Of a stretch of DNA of 26,773 nt, positions 4,638 to 13,214 are shown piece by piece; within the stretch, counting starts at the first letter, position 1, and the number at the start of each line of letters is the position of its first letter. A program made the translations under genes and the position numbers. The notes under the pieces are model-generated. The model had not been told where the DNA came from and searched no databases. It saw only the letters and a list, made by a program, of their open reading frames with translations. The stretch is from an uncultured Ignavibacteriota bacterium (GTDB taxonomy: Bacteria > Bacteroidota > Ignavibacteria > Tepidaquicellales > Tepidaquicellaceae), in assembly GCA_937983305.1 (NCBI GenBank), contig CALKAJ010000078.1:1-26773 (forward strand), given 5' to 3'.

Positions 4638-7613
4638 ATGAGCCCAAAAAGTAAAATAAGTCAGGAAGAAAAAAAGACATCTTTAGAAATCTCAGATTTA
4701 GAGGAAAAAATTACTGATTTAGAAGCTAAAGTAAAAAAAGAAAAAGAAAGATATAGTGAAGGTTGTAAAAACTTTGCAGATAAATTTGCTGAATACGATG
4801 CAATTTTCAGTTCTTTTCCTGATTTAATATTTATTATCTCAAGAGAAGGAGTAATTATCGAAAATATTGGGGGTCCTAAAAACGAATTATTTATGGATTC
4901 TTCGGAATTTAAGAATAAAAATATCAGGGAAGTGTTACCGGAAAATATTTGCAATGCTTTTTTCAATATTATGAAAAAAATAAACAATAATTCAAAGGAA
5001 ATATTAAATTATGAATATATCGAAAACGGCAAAACCAATCATTATCAGGCAATAATAAATCAATTAGACAAGGAAAAAGTATTATTTGTATCAAGAAATA
5101 TAAACGATGTAATAAAAAACGAAAATATATTAAAAAAGAAGGATAAACTATTAAGTGCTATATCTAAAGCTTCAGGATACTTATTAAAAGTAAAAGATTT
5201 GGATAAATCAATAAATTATGCCTTGAAAGAAGTAGGAGAAGCTGTTTCAGTTGACAGATTATATATTTTCGAGAATTTTAAAAATAAAAAGGGAAAGCTT
5301 TTAACCAGCCAAATTTATGAATGGACAAGCAATAAAGCTGATTCACAACTTGGAAATCCGGATTTATCGGATGTTGATTACGATTACATTCCATATTGGA
5401 AGTCAACCATGCTATATGGAAGTTCAATAAACAGTTTAGTTAAAGATTTACCGAAAGAAGAAAGAGAAATACTTGAACCGCAGAATATAAAATCAATATT
5501 GGTTATTCCAATTTTTTTAGATTCGTTTTTTTGGGGTTTTATGGGGTTTGATAATATTACAGATGAGCGGTATTGGGAGCAGACAGAAATTGATATGCTG
5601 ACAAGTCTTGCAAACATTTTCGCAATCAACATAGAGGAAAAAAGGACACACGCAAAGTATATTGATAAAGTAAAAGAGTTATCAGTTGTTCATCAAATTG
5701 TACACTCTGCAAATAATGCTGATAATCTATCAGAATTATTTGAAAATATCATAGCAAGCTCTCTTGAGTTATTCAATTTTGACGGTGGTGGGATCTATAT
5801 AGTGAATGAAAAAACAAAAAAAGCGGAGCTTGTTTATCATAGAGGAATAAATGAGGAATTTATAAATAAAAACAAAGATATTGATATAAATAAATATCCT
5901 TATAACAAAGTATTTATAGATAAAGAACCAATATTTGCAGAAAATTATCAGGATATTAACAGGGAAAATTCAAAGAAATATAATTTAGCTTCGGTTGCAA
6001 GTATTCCAATTATCAACGAAAATAAAGCAATTGGAGCTATTAATTTGAAGAGTTCAATTTACAGAACAATACCGGAAAACATTAAGGAATTACTTGTAAC
6101 AATATCCAAAGAAATAGCGGGTACATTTCATAGAATATCTTTATCCGAAAGAATTATCCAAAACGAATTGAATTTAACTGCACTATTCAATACCATTGAT
6201 GATATGCTGTTTGTGTTAGATAATAATGGAAATATTCTTAAAATAAATGATTCGGTATTAACCAAATTAAAGTACAAAGAAAGTGAAATTATTAATAAAA
6301 ATGTAATAAATCTTCACACACCCGAAGGGAGAGAAAGTGCTTCAAAAGTTGTTAAAGATATGCTGGACGAAAAAGAGGAGTATTGTTTTATACCTTTGAT
6401 AACAAAAAACGATATTAAGATTGATGTTGAAACAAAAGTAAAACTTGGGAATTGGAATAATAAACCGGTAATATTCGGAATAAGCAGAGATATTACAAAG
6501 CGAAAGCAGTTAGAGGAAATTTTAAAAGAAAGCGAGAAAAAATACAGATTATTAGCCGAGAATTCCGAGGATATAATTTGCCTTATAAATCTTAATGGGG
6601 TATTTGAATTTGTAAGCCCTTCTATCAAAACTGTTATGGGTTATGAAACATCAGAATTGATAGGCAAATCACCAATAGAATATATGACAGAAGAAGATTC
6701 AAACAGATATAAAGATTTAATACTTCCGGAAATATTAATTAATGACTCGAAATATGTTTATGAGGCGAGTTTCAAGAAAAAGGATAACTCAATTGTAGTA
6801 TTAGAAACTGTGTTAACACCTGTAAAGGATGAAAATGGTAAAACGCATAAAATATTATCTGCATCCAGAGATATTTCTATCAGAAAAATTGGAGAAGAAA
6901 ATATTAAAAAAGCATACGAAAAAGAAAAAGAGTTAAATGAAATGAAAACTAATTTTATTAGTACAACATCTCATGAATTTAAGACACCTCTTACTGCAAT
7001 ATTATCTTCAGCAGAACTTCTTGAGTTGTATGGCAATAAATGGGATTTGGAAAAGAAAAAACATCATTTCGCTAAAATAATCTCTTCGGTAAAAAAAATA
7101 AATTCAATGTTGAATAACATTCTATCCTTCAACAGAATAGAAAACAGCCAATCAGTACTAAAACGAGTTCAGTTTAATCTGAAAAATATGTGTGATGAAT
7201 TGATAAATGATTTTAATGAAAGAATAATGTATAAATATAAATTGGAATATAATTACAAATTACCCAAAGATATATATTTCCTTGATGCGGAACATTTAAC
7301 ACGTGCATTGGATAATTTGCTAAGAAACGCCGCAAAATTTTCAAATGAGCAAAGTAAAATTATATTCAATGTTACGGAGAAAAATAAAAACCTTATTTTT
7401 GAAGTTATTGACGAAGGAATTGGAATACCGGAAGACGAAGTTGATAAAATTTTTGATAAATTTTACAGGGGAAGCAATGCAAGTCAAGTCCCCGGAACAG
7501 GAATAGGACTATCGTTAGTTCAAATGATAGCATCAATGTACGGCGGCAAAGTAAAATGTACGAGAAATAGAATTAAGGGTACAACTTTTAAATTAATTAT
7601 TCCTTTAAAATAA
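4638..7613 (+). CDS. Soluble PAS/GAF multisensor histidine kinase
   Basis: A 991-residue protein without transmembrane segments, so probably a cytoplasmic sensor. Order: N-terminal charged coiled coil (~8-50), PAS (~52-155), GAF (~174-338, EAVSVDRLYIFENF), second GAF (~350-505), PAS (~510-628, ending GISRDITKRK), PAS (~632-757, ending SASRDISIRK), HisKA and HATPase. The phosphoacceptor is His779 in TTSHEFKTPLTAIL. The ATP-binding boxes are present: DNLLRNAAKFS (N), DEGIGIPEDEVDKIFDKFYRG (G1/F) and GTGIGLSLVQMI (G2). There is no receiver domain of its own; the next gene starts 7 nt later with one. The kinase is therefore likely to pass phosphate to that REC domain. The ligands of the PAS/GAF modules cannot be read from the sequence. 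Confidence 0.92.
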   Translation: MSPKSKISQEEKKTSLEISDLEEKITDLEAKVKKEKERYSEGCKNFADKFAEYDAIFSSFPDLIFIISREGVIIENIGGPKNELFMDSSEFKNKNIREVLPENICNAFFNIMKKINNNSKEILNYEYIENGKTNHYQAIINQLDKEKVLFVSRNINDVIKNENILKKKDKLLSAISKASGYLLKVKDLDKSINYALKEVGEAVSVDRLYIFENFKNKKGKLLTSQIYEWTSNKADSQLGNPDLSDVDYDYIPYWKSTMLYGSSINSLVKDLPKEEREILEPQNIKSILVIPIFLDSFFWGFMGFDNITDERYWEQTEIDMLTSLANIFAINIEEKRTHAKYIDKVKELSVVHQIVHSANNADNLSELFENIIASSLELFNFDGGGIYIVNEKTKKAELVYHRGINEEFINKNKDIDINKYPYNKVFIDKEPIFAENYQDINRENSKKYNLASVASIPIINENKAIGAINLKSSIYRTIPENIKELLVTISKEIAGTFHRISLSERIIQNELNLTALFNTIDDMLFVLDNNGNILKINDSVLTKLKYKESEIINKNVINLHTPEGRESASKVVKDMLDEKEEYCFIPLITKNDIKIDVETKVKLGNWNNKPVIFGISRDITKRKQLEEILKESEKKYRLLAENSEDIICLINLNGVFEFVSPSIKTVMGYETSELIGKSPIEYMTEEDSNRYKDLILPEILINDSKYVYEASFKKKDNSIVVLETVLTPVKDENGKTHKILSASRDISIRKIGEENIKKAYEKEKELNEMKTNFISTTSHEFKTPLTAILSSAELLELYGNKWDLEKKKHHFAKIISSVKKINSMLNNILSFNRIENSQSVLKRVQFNLKNMCDELINDFNERIMYKYKLEYNYKLPKDIYFLDAEHLTRALDNLLRNAAKFSNEQSKIIFNVTEKNKNLIFEVIDEGIGIPEDEVDKIFDKFYRGSNASQVPGTGIGLSLVQMIASMYGGKVKCTRNRIKGTTFKLIIPLK

Positions 7614-7620
7614 ATAATAT

Positions 7621-8724
7621 ATGAAAAAAATATTAGTAATTGACGATGATAAAAACATAATTGAAAATATTTATGAAATTTTATCGGGTGAAGGCTATGA
7701 AGTAAAATTATCGTATGATGGAAGGCAAGGATTTAATACTGCAATGGAATGGTTACCTGATTTAATAATATGTGATATATTTATGCCGGAATTAAACGGG
7801 TTGGATGTTATAAAACTTATAAAGAAAAATCAATATACCAGGAATATTCCTTTTATATTCTTGACTGCTAAATCCGAGCTAAAAGACTTTAGGGTAGGTA
7901 TGGATTATGGAGCAGACGATTATATATTTAAACCCTTTAAAGTTGAGGAGTTAACCGGGTCTGTAAAAACAAGGTTCTTGAAGCTGGAATTTATGGAAAA
8001 CAAAATCAACGGCTTAATAAATAATTTAAAATTGTCTTTGCCTCACGAATTAAGAACTCCGTTAGTTCCGATTATAGGATTTACAGATTTATTAATTGAA
8101 AATTACGATTACTATAGCAAGGAAGATGTTATAAATTTTTTAAAAAACATAAATACAGCCGGAAATAAAATTCATCGAATTGTTGAAAATTATTTATATC
8201 TGACCAGTCTTGAAATAAAAGCACAAAACGGAAAGGGTATCAAAAAACCAAATGAATCTTCGGCTATTTTAACATATAAAGTTTTAAATGATATTTCTCA
8301 AAAAATTATGGAAACATATAATCGCTTTGATGACCTGATAATTAATCATATAGAAGATTATGAAATTGAGATAGGTGAAAATGATTTAATAAAAATTCTT
8401 GAAGAAATAATAGATAATGCATTTAAATTTTCAGAAAAAGGACAAAAAGTTTTTATATATAGTTCGGAAGAAAGTGACTATATTACAATTAAAGTCTCAA
8501 ATCAAGGCAGAGGAATGACCGAAGAGCAAATAATGCAAATAATGCCTAATATGCAATTTGAAAGAAGTGTATTTGAACAACCCGGTTTAGGGCTGGGCTT
8601 ATACATTGCTAAGAAAATTATTGAAACATATAAAGGAAAGTTGATAATATCACCGGGAGAAAATACAATTCATTTAGAAATTAAGTTACCAAAAAAGAAA
8701 AATGGAATCAATATTAGTAATTGA
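7621..8724 (+). CDS. REC-histidine kinase fusion (receiver at N-terminus)
   Basis: A 367-residue protein. Residues 1-120 form a receiver: acidic pocket VIDDD at ~6-10, phosphoacceptor Asp52 in ICDIFMPELNG, then FLTAKS and FKPF. A short HisKA region follows with His142 in LPHELRTPLVPIIGF, then a HATPase with DNAFKFS and GLGLGLYIAKKI. The G1 motif reads NQGRG (Asn294 in place of the usual Asp), a substitution also seen in active kinases. There are no transmembrane segments. It is 7 nt downstream of the multisensor kinase and overlaps the LytTR regulator by 23 bp, so the three are surely co-transcribed. Inference: an intermediate relay component whose kinase activity is set by phosphorylation from the first kinase. 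Confidence 0.9.
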   Translation: MKKILVIDDDKNIIENIYEILSGEGYEVKLSYDGRQGFNTAMEWLPDLIICDIFMPELNGLDVIKLIKKNQYTRNIPFIFLTAKSELKDFRVGMDYGADDYIFKPFKVEELTGSVKTRFLKLEFMENKINGLINNLKLSLPHELRTPLVPIIGFTDLLIENYDYYSKEDVINFLKNINTAGNKIHRIVENYLYLTSLEIKAQNGKGIKKPNESSAILTYKVLNDISQKIMETYNRFDDLIINHIEDYEIEIGENDLIKILEEIIDNAFKFSEKGQKVFIYSSEESDYITIKVSNQGRGMTEEQIMQIMPNMQFERSVFEQPGLGLGLYIAKKIIETYKGKLIISPGENTIHLEIKLPKKKNGINISN

Positions 8725-9529
8725 AGATAATATTTCTTTAAAGGAAAATATTTGTACGATTCTTGAAAATTCAGGGTATAGTGTGACATCGGCACAAGAT
8801 GGAATTGAAGGGATTAAAGAATTATCTGACAATGAATTTGACGTTGTGATATGTGACATTATGATGCCAAAACTTGATGGTTATGAAGTGCTGGATATAA
8901 TTTCAGGATTAAAATTAAAAAGCCCTCCTAACTTTATTTTTCTTACGGCAAAGAGTGAGAGACAGGATTTAAGAAAAGGAATGGAAATGGGAGCCGATGA
9001 TTATATTACCAAACCTTTTACAAGAGATGAATTGCTTAAGGCAATAAGAACTCAAATAAATAAAAGGGATAAATTGTTATCAAAAATAAATGCAGAAACC
9101 GAATTATTAAGTATATTAAAGGAAAATTTTACGAAGGAAGATAATGATTCGGAAAAAAGTAAAAGCAATTTACTTATACCTGAGAGACTCAAATATGATG
9201 AAAATATATTCCTGAGTGATAATAAAAAGTCGGAGTTTATTAAAATCAGCAATATAGTCTATTTAAGTTCAGCAAGGGATTACACTAAGTTTTATACAAT
9301 TGATGGCAAATCGTATATTGTAAGAAGAACAATGAAGATATGGGAAAATAAACTACCAAAAGAATATTTCGTTAGAATTCACAGATCTACAATAGTGAAT
9401 ACCCAATTTATAGAGAAAATTGATAAGTGGTTTAATTATACTCACAAAGTTTATATTAAAAATTCAAAGAAGCCATTAATAATAAGCCAAAGATATGGAA
9501 GGAAACTTAAAAAAGATTTTTTACAGTAA
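8702..9529 (+). CDS. LytTR-family response regulator
   Basis: A 275-residue DNA-binding regulator. Residues 1-122 are a receiver with the acidic VIEDN pocket, Asp52 in ICDIMMPKLDGYEV, FLTAKS and TKPF. A linker of ~35 residues follows, then a LytTR domain from ~165 to the end. It shows the family hallmarks: a KISNIVYLSSARDYTKFYT strand, the YIVRRTMKIWENKLP helix, FVRIHRSTIVN and a C-terminal RYGRKLKK. LytTR domains bind pairs of short direct repeats about two turns apart and usually activate transcription. The start at 8702 lies within the 3' end of the preceding REC-kinase gene (23-bp overlap), consistent with translational coupling and with it being the output of this operon. Its targets are unknown; the CGTTT repeats at 4460-4484 are a candidate autoregulatory site. 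Confidence 0.93.
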   Translation: MESILVIEDNISLKENICTILENSGYSVTSAQDGIEGIKELSDNEFDVVICDIMMPKLDGYEVLDIISGLKLKSPPNFIFLTAKSERQDLRKGMEMGADDYITKPFTRDELLKAIRTQINKRDKLLSKINAETELLSILKENFTKEDNDSEKSKSNLLIPERLKYDENIFLSDNKKSEFIKISNIVYLSSARDYTKFYTIDGKSYIVRRTMKIWENKLPKEYFVRIHRSTIVNTQFIEKIDKWFNYTHKVYIKNSKKPLIISQRYGRKLKKDFLQ

Positions 9530-9622
9530 TTTATTTAAATATCTTTTAATTCCTTTTACATATTCTTTTTATCTTTTATCGCATATATCTTGCTTTCGTA
9601 TATTATTCATATTTTGAATAGT

Positions 9623-9639
9623 TAAGTTTATATAACTTA
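9623..9639. promoter_or_regulatory. Small inverted repeat upstream of tiny ORFs
   Basis: TAAGTT and AACTTA flank a TATAT centre, about 45 bp before the ATG at 9682. It could be an operator or a promoter-proximal symmetric site. The evidence is only its symmetry and position. Confidence 0.25.
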
Positions 9640-9681
9640 GGGTGTTGTATAATTAAAAAACGTTACATAAAAATAATATTT

Positions 9682-9840
9682 ATGATGGAATTAATTTTTA
9701 CAGCGTTTTTTCTACTACTTGCAGTGTTTTTACTGTTAAGGTTTTCAAACAACCTTAGAGAACTAAGCCGAGACGAAAAGTTTTTGTATGTTGAGCAGAT
9801 TAAAAAGAATGAGCAAAACCTAAATCGAAAACAAAACTAA
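9682..9840 (+). CDS. Small single-span membrane protein, unrecognised (52 aa)
   Basis: ATG at 9682 opens a 52-codon frame beginning MMELIFTAFFLLLAVFLLLRFSNN. It has one clear transmembrane helix (~4-20) followed by a charged, probably coiled-coil tail rich in E, K, R, N and Q (LSRDEKFLYVEQIKKNEQNLNRK). The hydrophobic-then-charged composition and lack of stops in a very AT-rich region suggest real coding. I do not recognise a family. A second tiny hydrophobic frame starts 14 nt later. Role unknown; it might be a small membrane partner regulated by the LytTR protein upstream, which is inference from position only. Confidence 0.5.
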   Translation: MMELIFTAFFLLLAVFLLLRFSNNLRELSRDEKFLYVEQIKKNEQNLNRKQN

Positions 9841-9854
9841 AAATTGTTAATATT

Positions 9855-9959
9855 ATGAAGTATAGATTCCTATATTCGTTTAGCAATTCAATACCCTATA
9901 TTCTGGTAATTGCAATTTTATTTTTATATGTTTTTTTACTCTTTACTTATAAACCTTGA
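9855..9959 (+). CDS. Possible 34-aa membrane peptide
   Basis: The frame MKYRFLYSFSNSIPYILVIAILFLYVFLLFTYKP has a basic N-terminus and one hydrophobic helix of about 18-20 residues. It follows the 52-aa frame by 14 nt and ends about 90 nt before a strong terminator, so both could share a short transcript. AT-rich DNA produces such hydrophobic frames by chance, so confidence is low. Function unknown. Confidence 0.35.
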   Translation: MKYRFLYSFSNSIPYILVIAILFLYVFLLFTYKP

Positions 9960-9973
9960 GTTTCCTAAAAAAA

Positions 9974-10080
9974 TCCCGGTTAATCAATAATATGCCGACG
10001 GGGAGAAATTAATATAATATGACATCAACAATAATACGGCTAATTGATTAATAAAGGCAGAAATATTTCTGCCTTTTTTT
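9974..10080 (+). ncRNA. Candidate structured RNA or 3' UTR ending in an intrinsic terminator
   Basis: TTAATCAAT (9980-9988) pairs perfectly with ATTGATTAA (10043-10051), and GCCG (9994-9997) with CGGC (10037-10040) inside it, giving a closed stem with an internal loop. It lies directly before the terminator at 10053-10080. CCCGG at 9975-9979 could alternatively pair within ACGGGGAG (9999-10004 area). The region is not coding. It may be a small RNA, a regulatory leader or merely a structured 3' UTR; no known riboswitch class was recognised. Confidence 0.3.
10053..10080 (+). terminator. Strong rho-independent terminator
   Basis: AAAGGCAGAAAT at 10053-10064 is followed immediately by its exact reverse complement to 10076, and the run of T continues to 10080 and beyond. 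It ends whatever transcript covers the tiny ORFs and/or the structured element upstream. Confidence 0.85.
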
Positions 10081-10190
10081 ATGAAGATTGAGAGTATTTT
10101 TTTAATATTAAAAGACGGGATTTATCGTTAGTCGCTAATAATAATCATTAGAAGACAACCCCTATTTTTAAAATTCTATTTTTAATAGCT

Positions 10191-10198
10191 TAAATTTG
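10191..10198 (+). promoter_or_regulatory. Candidate Bacteroidetes-type -7 promoter element
   Basis: TAAATTTG matches TAnnTTTG and lies about 30 nt upstream of the ATG at 10230, in the gap after the terminator at 10080. No clear -33 TTTG is seen. The 10081-10229 stretch otherwise shows nothing recognisable. Confidence 0.35.
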
Positions 10199-10229
10199 AT
10201 ATACTATCTGTTTAATTATTATAAAAATT

Positions 10230-11564
10230 ATGATAAAAAAACCGAACATAATAATAATCAGGATTATAAAAATCGGTTTGTTTGCATTGTTTTGTTGTAC
10301 ATACTCGTTGTACTTTTCTTCATGCCGAAACAATCCTCTTGACCCGGGAAATATCAGTTCCGATCCTCTAGGACTCCTTGATAATAATTTCAACGGAAGC
10401 GGGTATGCCCTTTTTTCAAGCCCTGTTGGCGGTTCTGCACGAGGTGTAGAAACCGAATCACAGTCGGACGGAAAAATTGTAGTAATGGGTTACGCTTCAA
10501 ACGGGACGAATACGGATATCATGCTCTTGAGATATAACATTGACGGCACACTTGATAATTCTTTCGGAATAAACGGATGTACTCTTCTTCCGGGTCCGGG
10601 AAATCTTGATGATAAAGGGCTTGGGCTTGCTGTCAATAAATCAACCGATGAAATTGTTGTTACAGGGTTTACTTATGTATCTTCCGGGAACAGAGAAATA
10701 TTAACCGCAAAATTCAGCAAAAACGGAGGACTTATCTCAACTGTAATTTTTTCTGCCTCTTATACGGATATTGGATTTGCCGTTACGTTCCAGCCCGACG
10801 GAAAAATTCTTGTTTGTGGTGAAACACGACTGAGCGGAACAAATCAGGAGTTGATAATTCTAAGGTATAATAACGATTTATCAGTTGATTCATCTTTCGG
10901 AAGCGGAGGGAAAGTAGTTTATAATCCGGGAACTGATGCGAAAGGATTTGGAATTTCAATGCAGGGTAATGATAAAATAATTGTTTGCGGTTCGGTAATA
11001 TCAGGCGGGAAGAATAATGCCTTAGTCCTGAGGTATTCACTTTCGGGAATACAGGATAATTCATTCGGAAGCGGAGGAGTATTCAGATGGAATAGCGGTT
11101 TTGGAAATGATGATTTCAGTAACGAACTTGTTTTGCAGTCGGACGGAAAAATTCTTATTGCCGGTAACTCTATGAATACTCTTACTTCTGGCTTATATGT
11201 CCTACGCCTTACATTTAACGGTACACTTGACAATACTTTTGGGATAGGCGGCGTTGCTACATATACAACTGTAAGCGGATATGCTCAGGTATATGGGATA
11301 GCAGTATCGTCAGCTACCGGAAATATAATTGTATGCGGAACCGGAAAAATCGCCGAGTATAATGATGGATTGGTATTGCGTCTGAATTCCAATGGGATGG
11401 TAGATGTATCTTTTGCAACTGCCGGTGTTTACCTTTTTAACGGACCGCATGGTAATACAGATGCCGCTAACGGATTGTATATTCAAAATGACAGGAGAAT
11501 TGTCGTTACAGGTTACAGCAGTAACGGTACGAAAGAAGATGTACTTACATTGAGACTGAAATAA
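10230..11564 (+). CDS. Lipoprotein with delta-60-type repeats (predicted seven-bladed propeller)
   Basis: A 444-residue exported lipoprotein. A hydrophobic leader ends in a lipobox at YFSSC with Cys32, so it should be anchored in a membrane of the envelope. The rest consists of ~55-60-residue units with the delta-60 signature xDGxLDNSFGxxG plus QSDGKIVVxGY. Clear examples are TLDNSFGING, SVDSSFGSGG, IQDNSFGSGG and TLDNTFGIGG. I count about seven, with the first (LLDNNFNGSG) and third degenerate, fitting a seven-bladed beta-propeller. The role is not known for the family; there are no catalytic motifs. It has no T9SS tail, unlike the Asp-box propellers nearby. It stands alone, with a candidate promoter at 10191 and 76 bp to the next gene. 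Confidence 0.85.
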   Translation: MIKKPNIIIIRIIKIGLFALFCCTYSLYFSSCRNNPLDPGNISSDPLGLLDNNFNGSGYALFSSPVGGSARGVETESQSDGKIVVMGYASNGTNTDIMLLRYNIDGTLDNSFGINGCTLLPGPGNLDDKGLGLAVNKSTDEIVVTGFTYVSSGNREILTAKFSKNGGLISTVIFSASYTDIGFAVTFQPDGKILVCGETRLSGTNQELIILRYNNDLSVDSSFGSGGKVVYNPGTDAKGFGISMQGNDKIIVCGSVISGGKNNALVLRYSLSGIQDNSFGSGGVFRWNSGFGNDDFSNELVLQSDGKILIAGNSMNTLTSGLYVLRLTFNGTLDNTFGIGGVATYTTVSGYAQVYGIAVSSATGNIIVCGTGKIAEYNDGLVLRLNSNGMVDVSFATAGVYLFNGPHGNTDAANGLYIQNDRRIVVTGYSSNGTKEDVLTLRLK

Positions 11565-11640
11565 TTAAGTAAATTAAAATTTTTTAAATAGATATCCGTT
11601 CTTTATAAGAAACATATTTGTTTAACTTAAAACCAAAAAA

Positions 11641-11985
11641 ATGGAAACTCAAGATTCCACATTTGTTTATGTTGTCTCAATTGTCCTGATATTAATAAAG
11701 ATTGTAGCAGGATGGAAAATCTTTGTCAAAGCCGGAAAGCCCGGATGGACAGTATTAATCCCAATTTATGGAGGTATTGTATTTCTTGAAATTATCGGTA
11801 AACCGTGGTGGTGGCTGCTTCTGCTTTTGATACCTTTTGTAAATATTTATTTTTACATTGTAGTATTAAATCTTTTGTCAAAACATTTTGCAAAAGGATT
11901 TGGCTTTACGGTTGGTCTTATACTTCTTCCGTGGATTTTCCTTTCCATACTTGCCTTCGGAAATTCCGTTTACAAGAAAATTTAA
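11641..11985 (+). CDS. DUF5684-like small integral membrane protein
   Basis: A 114-residue protein with about three to four hydrophobic helices: ~8-25, ~38-55, ~60-82 and ~88-108. The pattern WKIFVKAGKPGWTVLIPIYGGIVFLEIIGKPWWWLLLL...PFVNIYFYIVVLNLLSKHF is that of the DUF5684 family, often annotated as signal-peptidase-I-like although no catalytic Ser/Lys dyad is visible. The function is unknown. The ATG at 11641 follows a purine-rich AAAACCAAAAAA stretch. The next possible coding frame begins 49 nt downstream. Confidence 0.75.
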   Translation: METQDSTFVYVVSIVLILIKIVAGWKIFVKAGKPGWTVLIPIYGGIVFLEIIGKPWWWLLLLLIPFVNIYFYIVVLNLLSKHFAKGFGFTVGLILLPWIFLSILAFGNSVYKKI

Positions 11986-12034
11986 AAAATTTATTAGAAC
12001 AAAATTAAATATTAAAAAAGAAAGGGAACAAAAA

Positions 12035-12154
12035 ATGGAATGGACCGAAACCCGGATTTTACAAGGGATAAAAGAATTTTATATTTACACCGGACATAAA
12101 AGTACTACTTTCGGAACGGGCATTGCCAGCATTATACCGAATGTACATTTTTAA
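12035..12154 (+). CDS. Possible 39-aa peptide, unrecognised
   Basis: ATG at 12035 follows a purine-rich AAAGAAAGGGAAC at an acceptable distance. The frame reads MEWTETRILQGIKEFYIYTG, then HKSTTFGTGIASIIPNVHF. A longer in-frame start at 11888 would overlap the membrane-protein gene and is not preferred. A stem-loop follows at 12176-12203. The composition is protein-like but there is no family match; it could be spurious. Confidence 0.35.
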   Translation: MEWTETRILQGIKEFYIYTGHKSTTFGTGIASIIPNVHF

Positions 12155-12175
12155 ATTATCATTTTTCTCCTCCTT

Positions 12176-12203
12176 TCCCCGTATCTTTTAAAGGATACGG
12201 GGA
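12176..12203. terminator. GC-rich stem-loop, possible terminator
   Basis: TCCCCGTATC (12176-12185) pairs with GATACGGGGA (12194-12203) around a TTTTAAAG loop. No T-run follows on the plus strand, so intrinsic termination would be weak. It may instead act as a transcript-end stabiliser between the membrane-protein region and the FISUMP gene. Confidence 0.5.
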
Positions 12204-12224
12204 GTAATTAAAATAAACGAAATT

Positions 12225-13214
12225 ATGAAATACTATGAAATTATTTTATTGCTATTTTTTGTATCGGTTACTTCATTAATATTCAACTCCTGCTCCGACA
12301 GCCCCACAGAATATTCGTCAGAGAAAGTGATTACAATAAAATCTTCTGACCATACGGTATGGGAAATCTACGGCGACTCGGCGGATTTTATACTGAATAC
12401 CGGAGTTCCGAACAAAACAGGCGCAGACCTGAAAGTGTATCTCGAAGTATCGGGCAATGCAATTATTGGTTCCGACTGCGATTCTATTATTTCAAACGGA
12501 TGCGTGACTATACCTCCAAATGAGCAGTATGCAAGGATTGTTGTAAAAGGAGTGAAGCAGGACAGCATACTTGAGGAAACAGAATCTGTAACCCTGAGAA
12601 TAAAGGAATGCAGTAATAAAGATTATGGAATCGGCCTGCCGTATCAGGCAAACATTATTGTAATGGACGGTGACGGACCGATAGTAACCGACATTGACGG
12701 CAATGTATATCATACAGTTTTAATCGGAAGCCAGACCTGGATGGTGGAAAACCTCAAAACAAGCAGGTTCAGGAATGGTGATGTAGTAACTAACAGCTGG
12801 TTTTATAATAACAACCCCGGAAACGGGTATATTTATGGAAGATTATATGACTGGTATGCGGTGTCCGACTCCCGCAAACTTGCTCCCTTAGGTTGGCACA
12901 TACCAACGTATGCAGAATTCGCAGCACTTGAATCAGCAGTAAATGGTTCCGGTAACGCATTAAAGTCAGTGGGACAGGGAACAGGAAGTGGTGCAGGAAC
13001 AAACACAAGCGGCTTTTCCGCGCTGTTGGCGGGTTACCGCCACCTTGGTGGCAGCTTCGGCAGTTTAGGCTACAACACTAACTTTTGGAGTTCTACGGCA
13101 GTTGGTAGTAGTGGCGGGGTCGGATTGTACCTTCTCGACGATAATAGCGTTATCTATATGAATGGCAGCACCAAGGGATACGGTTACAGTATTCGTTGCG
13201 TTAAGGATGAATAA
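12225..13214 (+). CDS. FISUMP-domain lipoprotein with a possible hypervariable C-terminus
   Basis: A 329-residue envelope lipoprotein. The leader ends LIFNSC with lipobox Cys23. Residues ~40-150 look like a Calx-beta-type domain (NEQYARIVVKG, ETESVTLRI, IIVMDGDG). From ~155 the protein is a FISUMP domain (Fibrobacter succinogenes major paralogous domain): DGNVYHTVLIGSQTWMVENL, LYDWYAV, GWHIPTYAEFAALE, FSALLAGYR, FWSSTAV and terminal YSIRCVKDE. FISUMP folds as a C-type-lectin-like module and is a known target type of diversity-generating retroelements. Codons ~265-325 are dominated by NNY, as if derived from AAY template codons. It is probably a surface ligand-binding protein. The ATG at 12225 follows the 12176 hairpin. 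Confidence 0.85.
   Translation: MKYYEIILLLFFVSVTSLIFNSCSDSPTEYSSEKVITIKSSDHTVWEIYGDSADFILNTGVPNKTGADLKVYLEVSGNAIIGSDCDSIISNGCVTIPPNEQYARIVVKGVKQDSILEETESVTLRIKECSNKDYGIGLPYQANIIVMDGDGPIVTDIDGNVYHTVLIGSQTWMVENLKTSRFRNGDVVTNSWFYNNNPGNGYIYGRLYDWYAVSDSRKLAPLGWHIPTYAEFAALESAVNGSGNALKSVGQGTGSGAGTNTSGFSALLAGYRHLGGSFGSLGYNTNFWSSTAVGSSGGVGLYLLDDNSVIYMNGSTKGYGYSIRCVKDE
13018..13205 (+). other. Candidate diversity-generating-retroelement variable region (VR)
   Basis: The 3' end of the FISUMP gene between the conserved GYR and YSIRCVK motifs has runs of NNY codons: CAC CTT GGT GGC AGC, then TAC AAC ACT AAC, then TAC CTT CTC GAC GAT AAT AGC GTT ATC TAT. They sit at positions that in many FISUMP DGR targets are Asn (AAY) in the template. 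A hand count gives 67 G+C in 13021-13140, higher than most of the gene. No template repeat or reverse transcriptase is in this window, so the assignment rests on pattern and family knowledge. Confidence 0.35.
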
